From Aldehydirespirator sp965221605 (GTDB lineage Bacteria > Actinomycetota > Acidimicrobiia > Acidimicrobiales > Aldehydirespiratoraceae), in the NCBI GenBank assembly GCA_965221605.1, contig CBDCSK010000004.1, positions 248,001 to 312,000 on the forward strand: a DNA stretch of 64,000 bases, read 5' to 3'. Below the pieces are notes generated by a model. That model was not told the origin of the DNA and searched no databases. It saw only the letters and a list, made by a program, of their open reading frames with translations. A program made the position numbers and the translations under genes. This document shows, piece after piece, positions 26,537 through 35,899 of the stretch; position 1 is the stretch's first letter; the number at the start of each line of letters is the position of its first letter.

Positions 26537-26610
26537 ACTTCCGATGGCAGCGACCACGACGCCGCCGGCATCGGCAGCGGGCGCTGCGGCTGGTCCCGGA
26601 GCCGTCATGA
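26504..26610. repeat. Near-duplicate at the DUF512/der junction
   Basis: 26504-26536 and 26578-26610 match at 29 of 33 positions with a 74-bp period. The first copy contains the DUF512 stop inside ATGA; the second contains the der start ATG. Confidence 0.7.
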
Positions 26611-27968
26611 AGCCGGTGGTGGCCGTGGTGGGCCGCCCCAACGTCGGCAAGTCGACCCTGGTGAACCGCATCCTCGGGCGCCGCGAGGCCATCGTCGAGG
26701 AGCGCCCCGGCGTCACCCGCGACCGGAAGGCGGTCGAGGCCGAGTGGCAGGGCCGGCGCTTCACGGTGCTCGACACCGGCGGCTGGAGCGCCGGCGGCGA
26801 CGAGCTCGACGCCAAGGTCAGCGCCCAGGCGGAGCGGGCCGTGCGCGAGGCCGACGCGGTGCTGTTCGTGGTGGACGCATCGGTGGGGGTGACCTCCGAC
26901 GACGAGCAGGTCGCCCGGGTGCTGTACTCGGCCGATGTGCCCGTGCTGGTGGTGGCCAACAAGGTCGACCACCCCAACCAGGCCGACGCGGTCTGGGAGC
27001 TGCTCGGGCTGGGGCTGGGCACGCCCCATCAGGTGAGCGCGCTGCACGGCCGCGGCACCGGGGACCTGCTCGAGGAGGTCGTCGCCCGCCTCGACGAGGC
27101 TTCCGCCGGAGCGAGCCGGTCCGGCCCGTCCGGCGGCGACGGTCGCGATGAGGCTGCGCCCGAGCCGCCCGACGACGATCTGGCTGCGGCGGCCGCCGAG
27201 GCGTTCTCGGTGGTGCTGGTGGGCCGGCCCAACGCGGGCAAGTCGACGCTGTTCAACCGGCTGATAGGGGAGGAGCGAGCCATCGTGCACGACCTTCCCG
27301 GCACGACCCGCGACGCCATCGACACTCTCATCGAGACCGACCAGGGGCCGGTGCGGTTCATCGACACCGCCGGGATGCGCCGCCGGGCCCGCATCGACTC
27401 GGGCACGGAGTACTACTCGCTGGTGCGGGCGCTGCGGGCGGTGGACTCCGCCGATGTCGCGCTGCTGGTGGTCGACTCCACGGTCGGCGTCACCCACCAG
27501 GACCAGCGCCTCGCGGAGCGGGTCGATGCCGCGGGCTGCCCGATCGTGGTGCTGCTCAACAAGTGGGACCTGGTCGGCACCGAGGCCCGGCTCGACCTCG
27601 CGGCGGCCGTCGGCGACCGGCTGGGCTTCCTTGGGGATCCGCCGGTGCTGCGCATCAGTGCGTTGAGCGGCAAGGGGGTGGGGAGGCTGTGGCCGTCGCT
27701 GAGCGAGGCGGTGGCCGAGTACCGCACCCGCATACCCACCCGCCGGGTGAACGAGGTGGTCCGGGCCGCCCAGGCCGCCCAGCCCGCGCCCGCCGGCGCC
27801 CGCATCCTCTACGCCACGCAGGTGGCCACCGATCCACCCACGTTCACGCTGTTCGCCAACCGGACGCTGCCCCGCACCTACCTGCGCTACATCGAGCGCA
27901 AGCTGCGCGAGGGCTTCGATCTCGGCACCACCGCCATGAAGCTCAGGGTCCGCCGCCGCGACGAGTAG
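26607..27968 (+). CDS. der: Ribosome-assembly GTPase Der (EngA)
   Basis: 453 residues with two GTPase domains: G1 motifs GRPNVGKST and, in the second domain, GRPNAGKST; G3 motifs DTGGW and DTAGM; G4 NKVD and NKWD. The C-terminal KH-like domain follows. It acts in 50S subunit assembly. ATG 26607 has GGAG 6 nt upstream; an open frame extends upstream to 26544 without homology. Confidence 0.96.
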   Translation: MKPVVAVVGRPNVGKSTLVNRILGRREAIVEERPGVTRDRKAVEAEWQGRRFTVLDTGGWSAGGDELDAKVSAQAERAVREADAVLFVVDASVGVTSDDEQVARVLYSADVPVLVVANKVDHPNQADAVWELLGLGLGTPHQVSALHGRGTGDLLEEVVARLDEASAGASRSGPSGGDGRDEAAPEPPDDDLAAAAAEAFSVVLVGRPNAGKSTLFNRLIGEERAIVHDLPGTTRDAIDTLIETDQGPVRFIDTAGMRRRARIDSGTEYYSLVRALRAVDSADVALLVVDSTVGVTHQDQRLAERVDAAGCPIVVLLNKWDLVGTEARLDLAAAVGDRLGFLGDPPVLRISALSGKGVGRLWPSLSEAVAEYRTRIPTRRVNEVVRAAQAAQPAPAGARILYATQVATDPPTFTLFANRTLPRTYLRYIERKLREGFDLGTTAMKLRVRRRDE

Positions 27969-28138
27969 CCGCGCCGCCGGCGCCGCCCACTGCGGCGGCT
28001 CCGAGTTTGGGGATGCGTCCACGAGATGGGCTCCGGGAGATGCGCGGCTGACGGTGCCGGGGATGCTTGACGGCTCAGCTACGGCCGATAGCGGTACGAT
28101 GGAGTGCAGCGGCCGGCCGAGTGTGGGGAGGGGTGCGT

Positions 28139-29218
28139 GTGAGAACGATCGTTCTCGATCTTCTGGCCCTGTCCTGCGCGCTGGCCATGATCTTCTACAT
28201 CCGCTCGGCCCGTCACCGGCTGCGGGTCCTGCGCCTGGTCGAGGCCGACGCCGGCGCGCACCCCGAGGCGCGGATCCTGGCCATGACCTCGCTGCGCAAG
28301 GAGATCCACGGCGTGATCGTCTACGCGATGCTGGTGCCGGTGGCCCTGCTGGTGGGCAGGGTGGACGCCGCCAACATCACGGTGGTGCTCGGGCTGCTGG
28401 CCTTGCCTGCGTTGATGTCGGTGTGGTGGGCCCGCACCTCGGTTGAGGAGGCCCGCATGGCCCGCAACCGCATCGGGCTGGAGCGCCGGGCCGAGCAGGC
28501 GCTGGAGCAGGAGCAGCTGGCCCCGAAGGCGTGGGCGGCCCGCCTGGCGCCCGAGGAGGTCCCCGACTTCAGCGGCTTCGAGATCGGCCGGGTCTACCAG
28601 GCCGGCTCGGGGCTGATGGCGGGCGACTTCTTCGACGTGCACCGGGTGGGGCGCCACCGGGTGGCCGCGGTCATCGGCGATGTGGCCGGCCACGGCATCG
28701 AGTCGTCCATCACGGCGTTCCAGGCCAAGTACCTGCTGCGGGTGTTCCTGAGGCAGTTCCGCGACCCGGCCCAGGCCTTCGAGGAGATCAACGCCCAGCT
28801 CTCCGCCGGGGATCGCAACGAGGAGTTCATCTCGGCGTGCGTGGTGGTGTTCGACACCGAGGCCGGGACGCTGCGCTACTCGTCGGCCGGTCACCCGGCT
28901 GCGTTCCTGTTCCAGGCGGACGGGGTGATGCCGCTGCGCTCGACAGGTCCGCTGCTGATGCTCGACCCCGGTTCGACGTACTTCTCCCGGGAGATCCCGA
29001 TGGTGTCGGGGGATCTGGTGGTGATGTACACCGACGGCCTGGCCGAGGCTCGCGCCGGCCGGCAGATGTTCGGCGAGGCCCGCATCATCAGGTCGGTGGA
29101 GCGCGACCTCAACGCCGCCCCCGACGTGCTGTGCAAGTCGCTGCTCGACGCGGCCAAGGACTTCGCCGGCGGGTCGATAGGCGACGACACCGCCATCATG
29201 GCCATCCGCCGCGACTGA
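28139..29218 (+). CDS. Membrane-anchored SpoIIE/PP2C-type phosphatase
   Basis: 359 residues. Two or three membrane helices (residues about 5-100) and a coiled stretch are followed by the PPM catalytic domain: GLMAGDFFDVHRVG, VIGDVAGHGIES, YSSAGHPAAFL, MYTDGLAEA and GDDTAIMAI carry the metal-binding Asp residues. Such phosphatases switch partner proteins such as anti-sigma-factor antagonists. GTG 28139 has GGGGAGGGG 6 nt upstream. No sigma-factor partner lies nearby. Confidence 0.88.
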   Translation: MRTIVLDLLALSCALAMIFYIRSARHRLRVLRLVEADAGAHPEARILAMTSLRKEIHGVIVYAMLVPVALLVGRVDAANITVVLGLLALPALMSVWWARTSVEEARMARNRIGLERRAEQALEQEQLAPKAWAARLAPEEVPDFSGFEIGRVYQAGSGLMAGDFFDVHRVGRHRVAAVIGDVAGHGIESSITAFQAKYLLRVFLRQFRDPAQAFEEINAQLSAGDRNEEFISACVVVFDTEAGTLRYSSAGHPAAFLFQADGVMPLRSTGPLLMLDPGSTYFSREIPMVSGDLVVMYTDGLAEARAGRQMFGEARIIRSVERDLNAAPDVLCKSLLDAAKDFAGGSIGDDTAIMAIRRD

Positions 29219-29222
29219 ACTC

Positions 29223-29435
29223 ATGGCATGGTGCCAGTCCTGCGACAGGTATCTGACGCCGTCCACGCTCACATCTGAGGGCACCTGCCCCGGCTGCGGC
29301 GACGAGGTCCAGCATCCCGACAAGCTCCCCGCACCGGCCACGGAGCGCATCCCATGGCACTTCTGGTTGTTGTTGAGCGCAGCCGCGGTCTACCTGGCCT
29401 GGCGAGCTGTGCAGGGTGTCGCCCTCCTGCTGTAG
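29223..29435 (+). CDS. Small zinc-ribbon membrane protein
   Basis: 70 residues. Two Cys pairs (C-Q-S-C and C-P-G-C) form a zinc ribbon, followed by one membrane helix (about 45-68). It starts 4 nt after the phosphatase stop, so it is co-transcribed. Function unknown. Confidence 0.75.
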   Translation: MAWCQSCDRYLTPSTLTSEGTCPGCGDEVQHPDKLPAPATERIPWHFWLLLSAAAVYLAWRAVQGVALLL

Positions 29436-29454
29436 CCGCTAGCCTCAGCCCATT

Positions 29455-29529
29455 CGGGCTGTGGCGCAGCTTGGTTAGCGCGTCGGTCTGGGGGACCGAA
29501 GGTCGGGAGTTCAAATCTCCCCAGCCCGA
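29455..29529 (+). tRNA. tRNA-Pro(GGG)
   Basis: 75 nt. Acceptor CGGGCTG pairs with CAGCCCG; anticodon stem-loop TCGGT-CTGGGGG-ACCGA gives GGG. A is the discriminator base and CCA is not encoded. A TAGCCT -10 ends 9 nt upstream. Confidence 0.96.
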
Positions 29530-29598
29530 CAGGCGAGCGGGATGGGCTCAAATGGGTGTCCGTCCCCGAACTGCTGCGCGACGGCGACGGATGTCGTG

Positions 29599-29919
29599 TC
29601 AGTCGTTGGGGTCGTTCTCGATCATCGTCCAATAGTCCGGGTCCACTTCGAAGTCGGCGATTTCGACCGTGCCTGGTTCGACGAGCACTCCGACGAACAC
29701 CAGGGCACCGAAGACCGGATCGACGATGTGGAGCGCCCGAATCGCCGTAAGACGGTCGAACATCAAGTTGTCGAAGTCGCGGAATCCGACGAGCGCCGCG
29801 GCCAGTGGGCCCGACCAGAAGTCCCACTCCGACGGCCGCCCCGTCGTCGAGCGCTCAGGGCCGTACGTTGCCGCGATCTTCTCGGCAGCGAAGTCGCTGA
29901 CCCGAACCTTGGGTGCCAC
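29599..29919 (-). CDS. Putative toxin paired with a Panacea antitoxin
   Basis: 106 residues from GTG 29919, which overlaps the antitoxin stop by one base (TAGTG). Small, with conserved aromatic residues (EWDFWSGPLAAALVGF) and an acidic end. I do not recognise the fold; the toxin role rests on the tight coupling to the Panacea gene, which neutralises many unrelated toxins. Confidence 0.6.
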   Translation of the reverse strand: MAPKVRVSDFAAEKIAATYGPERSTTGRPSEWDFWSGPLAAALVGFRDFDNLMFDRLTAIRALHIVDPVFGALVFVGVLVEPGTVEIADFEVDPDYWTMIENDPND

Positions 29920-30476
29920 TACGCAGTAGCGAGGTCGTAGCGCTTCTCGACTGACTCAGACAGTCGCTTGCTCGTCGGAGTCTCAACCTGCGGGAAGTCG
30001 AGGAACGCCGTCGCGAACGGGATTGTCTCGCTGACCTCGGTCAGCCGCCATCCGGGCTCGTGATGAGACAGCTCGCTGACCTGGGCGCCAGTCATGCCTG
30101 CTAGTTGGTTGAGTACGTCCTCGATGGTCTCTATCTCCTCGTCGGTGAACACATCGAGGTCCGCGGCACGAGACGGGATCAGACGGTGCTGGGGTCGGCC
30201 GAGGAAGTCCTCCTCGACTAGCTCAGCTGCGCCGGCGTCGATCAGCCTCTGGCGAACCGGCAGCAGCTGACGAGGGGCAGGGCCGTGGGGCAGTTTCTGG
30301 AACTCGCATCCCGAGATGACGCTGTGATGGCGCCGCAAATGGGTGAACTCCGCGAAGAACAGCACCTTGTTGAGCTTGGTGGCGCCGCCCGCGCGATCAT
30401 CCTGCAGGCGCCCGGCTACAAGCAGAACCATCTCCGCGAACTTGCCGGCGTCGTAGGCCACATCCATGACACTCAT
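29919..30476 (-). CDS. Panacea-domain antitoxin (SocA-like, DUF4065)
   Basis: 185 residues. The Panacea domain is marked by K-L-N-K-V-L-F-F-A-E-F, the GCEFQKLPHGPAP segment and a C-terminal helical part. Panacea proteins are antitoxins with varied toxins and are related to the SocA protease adaptor. ATG 30476. The module sits just after tRNA-Pro. Confidence 0.85.
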   Translation of the reverse strand: MSVMDVAYDAGKFAEMVLLVAGRLQDDRAGGATKLNKVLFFAEFTHLRRHHSVISGCEFQKLPHGPAPRQLLPVRQRLIDAGAAELVEEDFLGRPQHRLIPSRAADLDVFTDEEIETIEDVLNQLAGMTGAQVSELSHHEPGWRLTEVSETIPFATAFLDFPQVETPTSKRLSESVEKRYDLATA

Positions 30477-30561
30477 AGTAGGGACTGGGTGAGACAGCCG
30501 AGGTGCATGCTCGACTGCCGGAACGGAAGGACGTGCTTGACCAATTCGCAGGTGTCGTTGC

Positions 30562-31029
30562 CTACTGCTGGGGCGCCTTCTTGATGACTCGGGGTAGGAA
30601 CCACTTCTTGGGGATGGTCGGGACTATGAACTCCCACTTGGTGAACGGGTCGGAGCCGGCCAGCTGCTCCTCCGACGGCGACTCGCCCAGCAGGTGGCTG
30701 GCGATGAGCACCTCGAGGGTCTCCGACTCTTCCTCGTCCGAGGAGCGCCGGTACTGGGCCGCGTCGCCGGTGACGACTGCGGACTCGGCGACGTATCCGC
30801 CCGCTGCGGGCACGAACACCGCCTCGTAGACGCCCAGCCCGGTCCAGCTGCGATGCGCGAACAGACGGTCCCCCTCCATGAAGATGAACCACTTCTCGTC
30901 CATGATCGAGGGGACATAGCCGCGCCGGATGGCGTCCATCTCGTCGCTGGTCCAGACCCGGGAGGGCGGAGGGATCGGCTGCGGGACGGTGAGCGGCTCG
31001 GCCTTCCAGTCGCTTCGGCGCGCCCTCAC
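30562..31029 (-). CDS. Conserved-looking protein of unknown function
   Basis: 155 residues from GTG 31029 with GAGGAGG just upstream. The middle has KWFIFMEGDRLFAHRSWTGL, a dense aromatic stretch, and the C-terminus is basic. No signal peptide or membrane segment. No family recognised with confidence. Confidence 0.65.
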   Translation of the reverse strand: MRARRSDWKAEPLTVPQPIPPPSRVWTSDEMDAIRRGYVPSIMDEKWFIFMEGDRLFAHRSWTGLGVYEAVFVPAAGGYVAESAVVTGDAAQYRRSSDEEESETLEVLIASHLLGESPSEEQLAGSDPFTKWEFIVPTIPKKWFLPRVIKKAPQQ

Positions 31030-31273
31030 GACGCCTCCTCGTCAGCCATGGACGCGACCCTACAGAGTCCCTATGACACCAACCCAGTGCCCAGGTGCTG
31101 GCGCGACGGCAAGGCCGGAGGGCGCTTCATGGAAGGAGACGCCGCTTCCGGGCAAGATCACCGTGGCGGTCTGCCACGACATCCGGGCCTACTACACCGA
31201 GGCGGCCCTGCAGCTCGCCACCGGCCCCGCGCCGGGTGGGCGGTCCGTGGAGGCCTGGTTCTTCGAGGTGGCG

Positions 31274-31762
31274 CCGGAGCCGATCATCGCCGAGATGCTC
31301 GGCAAGGCCACCGGGCTGCTCGGCGGCAAGGGCGGGTCCATGCACCTGACGTCGGTGGAGCACGGGATGCTGGGCTGCTACGCCATCATCGGTGCTCATC
31401 TGTGCATCGCCAACGGCGCGGCGTGGTCGGCCAGGCTGCGGGGCACCGACCAGGTGGCGGTGGCGTTCTTCGGCGACGGGGCCACCAACATCGGGGCGTT
31501 CCACGAGGCCGTCAACTACGCAGCCAACTACCGGCTGCCCACGATCTTCGTCTGCGAGAACAACTTCTATATGGAGTACACGCCGATCGGCGAGGTCACG
31601 CCCGTGCCCCATCCGGCGGCCGACCGCGCCCCCGCCTACGGGATGGACGCCACCATCGTCGACGGCAACGACGCCGACGCGGTCTACCTCGCGGCGCAGG
31701 CGGCCATCGAGCGGGGCCGCACCGGCGGCGGGCCGTCGATCATCGAGGCCAAGACCTACCGA
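31274..31762 (+). pseudogene. Thiamine-dependent dehydrogenase E1 alpha, internal fragment
   Basis: The frame encodes E1 alpha sequence of the acetoin/pyruvate type: MLGKATGLLGGKGGSMHL, the TPP motif FFGDGATNIGAFHEAVNYA, and VCENNFYMEYT. The normal N-terminus (about 80 residues) and the last 100 or so are missing. Upstream coding potential of unclear origin runs from 31050 in shifted frames. At 31757-31766 it jumps to E1 beta in another frame. Confidence 0.8.
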
Positions 31763-32447
31763 GATCGCCAAGACCCGCTACATGACCGACGGCATGGCCG
31801 GCTGCCCGCTGGTGATCCGGTCCGGCAACGGGGCGGGCCTGCGGTTCGGCGCCCAGCACTCCCAGAGCATCGAGAACTGGGCCATGGCCATCCCCGGCGT
31901 CAAGGTGGTGGCGCCGTCCACGCCGGCGGACCTGATCGGGCTGATGGCCGCCTCGGTGCGCGATCTCGACCCCGTGCTGCTGTTCGAGCACAAGGCGCTC
32001 TACCCGACCAAGGGCGAAGTGCCCGACGGTGAGATCGTCGACGAGCTGGGCAAGGCCCGCGTGCTCAGGGAGGGGCCCGACGCGACCGTCGTGGCCCTGG
32101 CGCTGATGGTGCCCCGGGCGCTCGAGGCGGCCGACCTGCTCGCGGCCGAAGGCGTCGAGGTCACCGTGGTCGACGTCCGCAGCCTGGTCCCGCTGGACAC
32201 TGCGACCATCCTGGACTCGGTCTCAGAGACCAGCCGGCTGTTCACGGTTGAGGAGAATCCCCGCCTGTGCGGCTGGGGGGCCGAGCTCAGCTCGATCGTG
32301 GCGGAGGAGCTGTTCTGGGACCTCGACGGCCCCATCGTGCGCATCACGACGCCGCACCTGCCGCTGCCGTCGGCCCCGAAGCTCGAGGATCTGGCCCTGC
32401 CCGACGCCGCCCGCATCGCGTCCACGATCAAGGAGGCGCTGGCATAG
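31761..32447 (+). pseudogene. Thiamine-dependent dehydrogenase E1 beta, C-terminal fragment
   Basis: The frame continues from E1 beta position about 85 (AKTRYMTDGMAGCPLVIRSG) to the natural C-terminus, including the transketolase-C domain (FTVEENPRLCGWGAELSS). The first third, with half of the TPP interface, is gone. With the E1 alpha fragment it marks an internal deletion of a two-gene dehydrogenase operon; GCCAAGACC occurs on both sides of the junction. Confidence 0.82.
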
Positions 32448-32520
32448 CCCCCAACGGGTGCGAGGTCTATTGTCGGCGGTCGGGCCGGCCCCACTCTCCG
32501 GCTCGCCAGGGGGAACAGGA

Positions 32521-33219
32521 ATGGCTGTAGAGAAGCACGTGGTCCTGCTCGACGCCGATCACCCGGTCACGCCGGACGAGCGCGACGACGCCGTGGGCCG
32601 GCTGGTCGAGAGCGCCGGCGGAGCCGGCCCGGGCCTGGTCGGGTTGACGGTCAGCAGCCTGAACGAGTCGCTGTCGGGTCCCGCCGAGACCATCGCGGCG
32701 GTGCAGGCGTGGATCGACAGCCCCGCCGGCGCGGACGCGACGTTGGTGCTCGGCCGTCTGACCGGCCCGGTGGAGGCGGCGGTGTCGTGCTGGCGGGTCG
32801 AGGAGATCGTGTTCCTGGCGCCGCGTGACCGCCGGCCGTCGGCGACCCATTCCCGGCTCAACCTGTTCGGCACGGCCGCCAAGCGGCACGACTTCACCAC
32901 CGAGGGGTTCTTCGACTACTGGAAGACGGTGCACGCCCCCATCTCGGCGTCGATCCCGGGCAGCTCCGGCTATGTGGTGTCGCGGGTCCGCGACACGGTG
33001 AGCATGCCGGTGGAGCGCACCCTCGACGCGTTCATCGAGCTGTGGTACCCGAGCCGCGACGCCCAGGCGGGCGCCAACGAGCATCCGCTGGCGGCCAAGG
33101 CCTGGGAGGACGTCGCCAACTACGCGAGGACCGACGGCCAGTTCTGGCTGACCCACGAGCATGTGGTGGTCGCTCCGCCCGACACCGGCGCAGGCATGTT
33201 CGACCCGGACACCGATTGA
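32521..33219 (+). CDS. EthD-domain protein
   Basis: 232 residues. The EthD signature appears around residues 120-140: K-R-H-D, then TEGFFDYWKTVHAPI with the conserved His. This ferredoxin-like fold occurs in ether-degradation and polyketide-type enzymes. ATG 32521. Its stop overlaps the aminotransferase start (TGATG), so the two are co-translated. Confidence 0.8.
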   Translation: MAVEKHVVLLDADHPVTPDERDDAVGRLVESAGGAGPGLVGLTVSSLNESLSGPAETIAAVQAWIDSPAGADATLVLGRLTGPVEAAVSCWRVEEIVFLAPRDRRPSATHSRLNLFGTAAKRHDFTTEGFFDYWKTVHAPISASIPGSSGYVVSRVRDTVSMPVERTLDAFIELWYPSRDAQAGANEHPLAAKAWEDVANYARTDGQFWLTHEHVVVAPPDTGAGMFDPDTD

Positions 33220-34388
33220 TGCGGATCCGGGACCATCTGCTGGAGACGCCGCATTCGGGCATCCGGCGCATGGCCGACCTGGCGGCCACCATCGAGGATC
33301 CGATCGAGCTCGCCGGCGGCGACCCGAACTTCACCACGCCCCAGCACATCATCGACGGCGCCGCGGCCCGGTCGAGCGCGGGGTCGACCGGCTACGCCCC
33401 CGGCGAGGGGTTCCTGGAGCTGCGGGAGGCCATCGTCGACAAGCTCGCACGGGTCAACCGGGTGATCGCTGCCCCCGACGAGGTCTGCGTGACCACCGGA
33501 GCCTGCGGGGCGCTGTTCACCGGCCTCACCCTGGCGGTGGAGCCGGGCCGCGACGTGCTGGTCCCAGACCCCGGATGGGCCAACTACGCCGCCATGATCC
33601 ACGTGCTCGGAGCCCGCTGCGTGCCGTATGCGGTGGACGAGTCGACCGGCTGGCGGCTCGATCCGGCCGCGGTCGAGGCGGCCATCACCCCGGACACGGC
33701 CGCGCTGATCCTGAACTCGCCGGGCAACCCGACGGGGGTGGTCTTCGACCCGGCCGACCAGACCGAGGTGGTCGAGCTGGTCGCGGGGCGGGGGATCGCG
33801 GTCATCAGCGACGAGGCCTACGACGAGGTGGTGTTCGACACCGAGCCGTTCTCACCGGCGTCGCGGGTGCGGTCCGACCAGCTCCTGACCGTCTACTCGT
33901 TCTCCAAGACGTACGCCATGACCGGCTGGCGGATCGGGTACGCGGTCGGGCCGGCCGACTTCGTGAGCGAGCTGTCGCTGCTGCAGGAGCCGGTCGTCTC
34001 CAGCGCGGCCACGATCTCCATGCACGGGGCGCTGGTGGCGCTGCAGGGGCCGCAGCAGTGCGTGGGCGAGATGGTCTCCGCGTACGCCGAGCGCCGGCGG
34101 AGGGCGACCGCGCTGCTCGACTCCGAACAGGTCGGCTACGTGGAGCCGGGCGGCTCGTTCTTCGTCATGGTCGACATACGCGACAGCGGCCTCGACTCGT
34201 GGTCGTTCGCCACCCGGCTGGTGGAGCAGCACCGGGTGGTGGTGGTGCCGGGGCTGGCGTTCGGCCAGGGCGGGGAGGGGTTCGTGAGGGTGAGCCTGGC
34301 GGCGGAGCCCGAGGCCATCCTGGAGGGCCTGGCCCGGGTGGCCGAGACCCTCCACGACCTCAGGAGCCGGGCCCAGGCCGCCGTGTAG
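33219..34388 (+). CDS. Class I/II PLP-dependent aminotransferase
   Basis: 389 residues. Typical fold-type I segments: GDPNFTTP, STGYAPGEGFLELREAI, NSPGNPTGVVF, DEAYDEVVF and the PLP-binding Lys in SFSKTYAMTGWRIGY; the substrate-carboxylate Arg is near the end. Aspartate/aromatic aminotransferase-like; substrate unknown. Start overlaps the EthD stop. Confidence 0.92.
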   Translation: MRIRDHLLETPHSGIRRMADLAATIEDPIELAGGDPNFTTPQHIIDGAAARSSAGSTGYAPGEGFLELREAIVDKLARVNRVIAAPDEVCVTTGACGALFTGLTLAVEPGRDVLVPDPGWANYAAMIHVLGARCVPYAVDESTGWRLDPAAVEAAITPDTAALILNSPGNPTGVVFDPADQTEVVELVAGRGIAVISDEAYDEVVFDTEPFSPASRVRSDQLLTVYSFSKTYAMTGWRIGYAVGPADFVSELSLLQEPVVSSAATISMHGALVALQGPQQCVGEMVSAYAERRRRATALLDSEQVGYVEPGGSFFVMVDIRDSGLDSWSFATRLVEQHRVVVVPGLAFGQGGEGFVRVSLAAEPEAILEGLARVAETLHDLRSRAQAAV

Positions 34389-34417
34389 GGCCCGACGCAG
34401 GGAAGGAGACCCGAGAC

Positions 34418-35212
34418 GTGAGACGACTCGAGGGCGTGTCCGCGCTGATCACCGGGGGAGCCAGCGGCGTCGGGCGGGCCACCGCGCACCGGTTCGCCCA
34501 GGAGGGCGCGGCCCGCATCACGCTGTTCGACCAGGACTCCGAGCGCATCACCGTCGTGGCCGCCGAGCTGGCCGCGATCGGCGCCGAGCCCCGGTCGGTG
34601 GTGGGCGACGTCAGCCGCCCGGACGACTGCCGGCGGGCGGTGGACGAGGCCGTGCGGGGCGACGGCCGCCTCGACGTGCTGGTGAGCAACGCCGGCGCCG
34701 ACTCGATGCACCCGTTCCTGGAGCTAGAGCTCGCGGAGTGGCACCGGGTGATGGACATAAACCTCACCGCGTCCTTCGTGCTGGGCCAGGCCGCGGCCCG
34801 GGCCATGGTGGCGGCCGGCAGCGGCGGCGTGATCCTGTACACCGCCTCGATCTCCGGCGTGTTCGCGTCAACGGGCGACGCCCACTACGGCGCCTCCAAG
34901 GCCGGCATCATCAGCCTGGTCAAGACGATGGCCATCGAGCTGGTCGACCACAACATCCGGGTGAACTGCGTGAGCCCCGGCCCGCTCGACACGCCGCTGT
35001 CGCTGGCGTTGCTGGGCAGCGAGGAGGCCATGCAGGCCGCCCGGGAGAGCTGGCCGATGGTCCCAATGGACCGTCTCGGGCTCCCGGAGGAGATCGCCGG
35101 CACCTACGCGTACCTGGCGTCGGCCGACGGCGCCTACACCACCGGCCAGAACATCGTGGTCGACGGCGGCCTGACGGCCAACGTCTACCCGCTCGCCGAC
35201 GAACTCACCTAG
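34418..35212 (+). CDS. Short-chain dehydrogenase/reductase
   Basis: 264 residues. Rossmann motif TGGASGVGRA, N-N-A-G equivalent SNAGAD, catalytic Ser in TASISGV and Y-G-A-S-K (YxxxK), and the C-terminal GQNIVVDGGLT. NAD(P)-dependent oxidation or reduction of an alcohol or ketone; substrate unknown. GTG 34418 has GGAGA upstream. Third gene of the EthD-aminotransferase-SDR group. Confidence 0.92.
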   Translation: MRRLEGVSALITGGASGVGRATAHRFAQEGAARITLFDQDSERITVVAAELAAIGAEPRSVVGDVSRPDDCRRAVDEAVRGDGRLDVLVSNAGADSMHPFLELELAEWHRVMDINLTASFVLGQAAARAMVAAGSGGVILYTASISGVFASTGDAHYGASKAGIISLVKTMAIELVDHNIRVNCVSPGPLDTPLSLALLGSEEAMQAARESWPMVPMDRLGLPEEIAGTYAYLASADGAYTTGQNIVVDGGLTANVYPLADELT

Positions 35213-35292
35213 CGATCTGCGGGGCCGGTCCTGGCCGGCGGTCTGAGCAGCATCACCGTCGTTCCCGACTCGGGGTCCTAGGCTTCGCGGCC

Positions 35293-35832
35293 ATGCGCAT
35301 CATTCGAAATATCATCGTGTCGGCTGCGGGGCTTCTGGTCCTGGCGGGTTCGGTGGCGTGCAGCGAAGATGACGTGGCCGGGGTGGGGCAGACCGCGGTG
35401 GCGTCGATGTCGGGTTCCGACGGCGCGCCGATGGGTACCGTCACCCTGGAGCAGGGCCCCAACGGGGTGTGGATCTCAGCCGACGTCAGCGGCCTGACGA
35501 CAGGAGCCCACGGGTTCCACATCCACGCCGTCGGTGCCTGCACGCCGGACTTCACCGCGGCCGGCAGCCACTTCGCGCCGGGCGGCGAGGGCCACGGCTT
35601 CATGCACCCGGAGGGATCCCACGCCGGCGACCTTCCCAACATCCATGCCGGCGGCGACGGGACGGCCCGGGCCGACCACTTCACCGACAAGGTGACCCTG
35701 GCGGCCGATGGCGAGACGTCGCTGTTCGACTCAGACGGCTCCGCGATCATCATTCACGCCAAGCCGGACACCTACGGCGCCGATCCCGGCGCCGGGGACC
35801 GCGTGGCCTGCGGTGTGATCACGAGGAGCTGA
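35293..35832 (+). CDS. sodC: Cu/Zn superoxide dismutase, lipoprotein
   Basis: 179 residues. Signal sequence ends in a lipobox (V-A-C), so it should be attached to the outer face of the membrane. Copper and zinc ligands are visible in HGFHIHAVG, AGSHFAPGG and GDLPNIHAG, with the catalytic-loop region IIIHAKPD and the conserved Cys in RVACGVI. It removes superoxide outside the cell. TAGGCT ends 8 nt before ATG 35293, suggesting a leaderless message. Confidence 0.92.
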   Translation: MRIIRNIIVSAAGLLVLAGSVACSEDDVAGVGQTAVASMSGSDGAPMGTVTLEQGPNGVWISADVSGLTTGAHGFHIHAVGACTPDFTAAGSHFAPGGEGHGFMHPEGSHAGDLPNIHAGGDGTARADHFTDKVTLAADGETSLFDSDGSAIIIHAKPDTYGADPGAGDRVACGVITRS

Positions 35833-35899
35833 GTCCAGCGCCCGATTGCGGCGGAGCGACTCGACAGACTGGACGCCGAGGGCCGAGCCCGGCCGGAGT

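Noticed and set aside
29530..31030. A second integrative element at tRNA-Pro
   Set aside because: No copy of the tRNA-Pro 3' end and no integrase are found downstream; only a toxin-antitoxin pair is there.
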